DNA from: Pezizomycotina sp. ARF18
Taxonomy: Eukaryota > Ascomycota
DNA: 36,288 nt
Assembly (NCBI GenBank): GCA_002224055.1
Contig: AZLU01000011.1
Span: 330,799-367,086 of the forward strand
Direction: 5' to 3'
The position numbers and the translations under genes are program-made. This document shows positions 33,301 through 36,288 of the stretch, piece after piece; position 1 is the first letter of the stretch, and the number at the start of each line of letters is the position of its first letter. The notes under the pieces are model-generated. The model ran no database searches and was not told the origin of the DNA. It was given only the letters and a program-made list of their open reading frames with translations.

Positions 33301-34523
33301 CCGGAAAACTGCGGGAACTAAGGAAAGAGAGAGAAACTGAACATCGGCAGGGGGAGAATCATGCGCTGAATGGATAGATTAGAAAAAAGCTACCCTTCAT
33401 CGTGGAGTTTAGAAACCAGCTAGTAGCAGGTAGCAAAACATAATATATATAAATCTAGGCTCCGAAACGGCGAAATCTAGTCGCCATTTGTAATTATTCT
33501 TGTAATAGCCGCTTTACGAATGGTATTCTAGCCTCGTGAACCTGTGAAGCCCCAGCGGTTATTGAAGGTAGCGTAGTCGGAGGTTTGGCGGGGGTGAGCT
33601 ATTATTTATTTGTTGTCCCTCGCCGACCGCCCCGCTAATTGCCGCTAATATTTCTAAGAAAAAAAGTCAGGATTTAGAACTGTTTAATAATAATATTGAT
33701 ATATCTGTGTAAGTGTAGCGTATATTTTCACGTCCGATTTCAACTACGGCATTAGCCATGAAACAAAGAGGTTTACCTTAGTAGCTCGTTTTCTTGAAGT
33801 TTTAATTTATTACATTAAAAAACGGGTTGGATACGGTTATAGTGACGGGAAGATGAGAATCAAAAGGCTACCAGGACTGAAGCTCTACTCTAAACCTCTG
33901 TGAAGATCTTGGAACGACGCGAGATGAGGCTATATGTAAAATCGAGTGCTTGTAAGGTGGTTCCTCACTGTCGATGTATATATCGCCTAGCGGTGCGCGC
34001 GAACATCCGTTACCTCTCAAGTATGCTTTGTACCCAGCTGTTCTTTAAGCGTGCCTCAATGAATGTAATCGATTTTGTTAAGTCTTCAGTAGCTTCCTGT
34101 AGGTCATTCAAATATCAATTATACACTTCGTTTTATCACGTTTGGTCTTGAAGAGAGACTGGCCTTTATCCAAAATCTTAAAACTTGTGCTAAATGAAAA
34201 CCATCACGGTCGCAGCAAGTCTTCAAATCAAAAAAGCTCTCACATCTCCCGATCATGCGATTCGCCCGATTTGGGAGAAAACATTCAGCTAGTTTTGATT
34301 TATATAGAGAGATTCAATCCGCGACTTCTGTACACGGGCGGCGGTGCCCATATTCGGAAGCGAAGCGAGTCGTTTCTTGCTCAGACCTTGAATACTTGCA
34401 GCATGATGAAACAGAGGCTCAAGTGGAGCTGCGTATCCCGCAAATGAAGAGACGAAAGCGTGAGATGGTTCGATTTCCTTCTTCTCCCCATCTCTATTAG
34501 ACTTCGTTCTACCTTAATCTACC
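30378..34523. other. AT-rich gene-free block 2
   Basis: About 4.1 kb without a supported gene; all frames close quickly. It has a TTTC microsatellite at 31241-31274, a promoter-like segment with TATATAAGG near 32626-32634 followed by CT-rich DNA to 32720, and a few short non-repetitive frames (31900-31990, 33240-33360, 34255-34500) without assignable family. It resembles decayed repeat DNA. No terminal repeats or target-site duplications could be matched by eye. Confidence 0.45.
31241..31274. repeat. (TTTC)n microsatellite
   Basis: About eight TTTC units with one interruption, within gene-free block 2. Confidence 0.85.
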
Positions 34524-36288
34524 ATGTCGCGCGAGTACGAGACAAACATCAGCAGCGTATGGGGTGAACGAATCGTAGATTCATCTCACGGCTCCCGGGC
34601 GTCGTCACAGCACAGCAACTGTGTACGAAACAGCAGCGGCACCGAACCCGAGATCACCGCGAACCAACCGCGAAATTACAACGGCTACGAAACCGTGATG
34701 CCTTGGACTTCCACAGGCTTAACATCAGCGCTTCGCCGTCGCCGCCGCAGTCTATTTCGAAGATAATGCCGCTTCATCACGGCGAACCGGCTCGGAAAAG
34801 TCGAATGGCGGTTCGTTCTGGAAGAGGGCTTCGCAGGCGGAACTGGAGATCTCCGGTTGAGCTTTCGGGAGGCCGAAATACCGCCAACTCACACGGAATA
34901 TGACGCTATTAAACACAACCGTTTTCTTCCTACGGAAGTTGCCTCAGGTGTTTCACAAAAGTGCGGTCGGAGACGGAAAGCCTCCGGGAGCGACGCGGCA
35001 AAGTAGAACACTCAGCGACGAGGGGCCCCGACGATCGGGCGGCAATTTATTCGAATTCGTCGAACTAGGGCGGAGTAATACGACGTCCACACTGCCACAA
35101 CAAGCTCTACACTATTACCGCCGGCAGCGCTCGCGAATTACAGCACAATTCAGCAGCTGGAAAGAGAATTCCTCGACGTACAAAGCAGGAAGCGCTCAAG
35201 TTGCTTGATGCACACGATTGGAAGAAAGCCCAGGTTGATATCGGAATTGCTAGCGCATCCGCTCATAGAGCCGCAGGAGAGAGATCTATGGAGCTTTCGG
35301 CGCGCGCGCACGTTCTCTTGAATTTTGGGATACTGGTCTGAACTGTGGAAGACTGTCAGCGGGTTACAGATGAGAGTGGTAGGGTAGACCACTGCCTCGC
35401 AGAGGCGTACTACTGCGGCGGTCACATTGATAAGGCTGAATCGCACTGCGTGACGGCGATGGAGAAATGCGGCCGCTTACGGGCAGCTTACAATGGAGTT
35501 TAATAAGGGTCCGGAGGAGGCGAGATGGAACGAACTTATGGCACTGATGGCAGATATAATGGGACGACCGAGGGAAGAAAGGCAAGATCTCAATTCTTCC
35601 GGTCGAAGCTACCCGAGGCTTCGTAATCGAGCGAGAGAAATCGAGAGGCGGCGAGTGCGGGCCGTGTTAAGGCAGGCCAACGAGTTGCTGGTAACGCTCA
35701 ACCTTAGTGCTGTGGGGCCGCGAGAAATTCACAATAAGCGGTGACAGGACTTTACCCTAAATCACTTCCGGGATGCACTGAAGGAGAAGAATGAAATACT
35801 AGCGTGGGCGTTGTTCAGGGGTATAGACTCTGTATAGACTTCTCTTAGCGCAGCTCTTTTTTATTTAACCAGTTCCCCTAATCCAGATATCGAATGCACG
35901 ATGCGTACAGGAACGACCATGGCTAACCGCTCTCCACTACGCCGTCCAATACAGCAACCTGAAATACATCCAAAAACTCCTCTCCGTCGGCGCGGACATC
36001 CAACGCCAAGAGCACAGACAGCCTTTGGACGCCGCTGCACTTCCGCAACCCTCGATTATACATCTCCGCAGAGGCCCTCTCATGCACAACGTCAACATAC
36101 ACAATGAGCGACGTCTGGGTTCCATGCAATGCACGTCGCCGCCGCACGGGATACGTAACTATATCAAGCTACGTGCACGAAGCGGAGGACTCGACATCTA
36201 TCGACAGGAAGAACACGCGGTTCGGGTATACGCCGCTGGAGGTGCAATAATGTACGATAATCCGAAGGCGGCGGACTGCCTGCTCGAA
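34524..36288 (+). CDS. Ankyrin-repeat protein, 3' end beyond the window, frame-broken
   Basis: The right part is ankyrin: HFRDALKEKNEILAWALFRG (about 35763-35820), a GT-AG intron 35832-35886, then TALHYAVQYSNLKYIQKLLS with VGADI (35926-36000), which matches the TxLHxAxxxxxxxxxxxLLxxGADx consensus. Further fragments in other frames are WTPLHFRNP (about 36018-36045), MHVAAAR and RFGYTPLEV (about 36218-36248), followed by YDNPKAADCLLE at the window edge. Upstream, starting perhaps at ATG 34524, lies a charged, probably helical region in shifting frames: RRSGGNLFEFVELGR, QQLEREFLDVQSRKRS, and a clean stretch MEFNKGPEEARWNELMALMA through REIERRRVRAVLRQANELLV (35493-35744). I do not recognise this N-terminal region, and it could be a separate gene. 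Ankyrin repeats mediate protein binding; the partner is unknown. The gene continues to the right of the window. Confidence 0.6.

Noticed and set aside
1-36288. CRISPR array or bacterial defence system
   Set aside because: No regularly spaced direct repeats are present, and the genes have spliceosomal introns typical of a fungus.

Overview
The window looks like nuclear DNA of a filamentous ascomycete (Pezizomycotina). The basis is short GT-AG introns of about 45-110 bp, gene families found in such fungi (SAT4/rhodopsin-type membrane protein, DUF7029/DUF7223 secreted protein, IgE-binding-protein-like secreted protein, pepsin-fold surface protein, GT8-type Golgi transferase, ankyrin protein), CT-rich promoters and AT-rich gene-free blocks. 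I cannot name the species. There is no CRISPR array, operon or bacterial feature.

Layout. 162-2015 (+) is a PNGase A-like gene, convergent with a SAT4/rhodopsin-type seven-helix membrane protein (about 2265-4037, -). A small secreted protein (5260-6145, -) is head-to-head, across 3 kb of promoter-like DNA, with a DUF7029-DUF7223 secreted protein (9132-11968, +). An AT-rich, gene-free 4.3 kb block follows. Next come an NPF-motif hypothetical protein (16247-17575, -), a quinone-oxidoreductase-like MDR (18760-19735, -), an upstream region with three long G/C runs, and a pepsin-fold surface protein with a transmembrane segment and cytoplasmic tail (21660-23619, -). A GT8/GNT1-like type II membrane glycosyltransferase (26087-27451, +) and a Gln/His-rich protein (28626-30377, -) follow. 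A second AT-rich gene-free block (30.4-34.5 kb) precedes an ankyrin-repeat gene that runs off the right edge (34524-36288, +).

The dominant peculiarity is that nearly every gene is broken by small frame changes. Conserved family motifs hop between reading frames of the same strand every 40-300 bases, while introns and overall order stay intact. Because this hits unrelated genes alike, residual indels of an unpolished assembly are the simplest reading, with pseudogenisation the alternative. Gene limits below are therefore inferred by following motifs across frames. Five of the ten genes encode likely secreted, surface or plasma-membrane proteins and a sixth a probable Golgi enzyme, so the neighbourhood leans to cell-envelope functions. 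They are not an evident biosynthetic cluster. I found no convincing new system; the most unusual protein is the pepsin-fold surface protein that appears to lack its catalytic aspartates.
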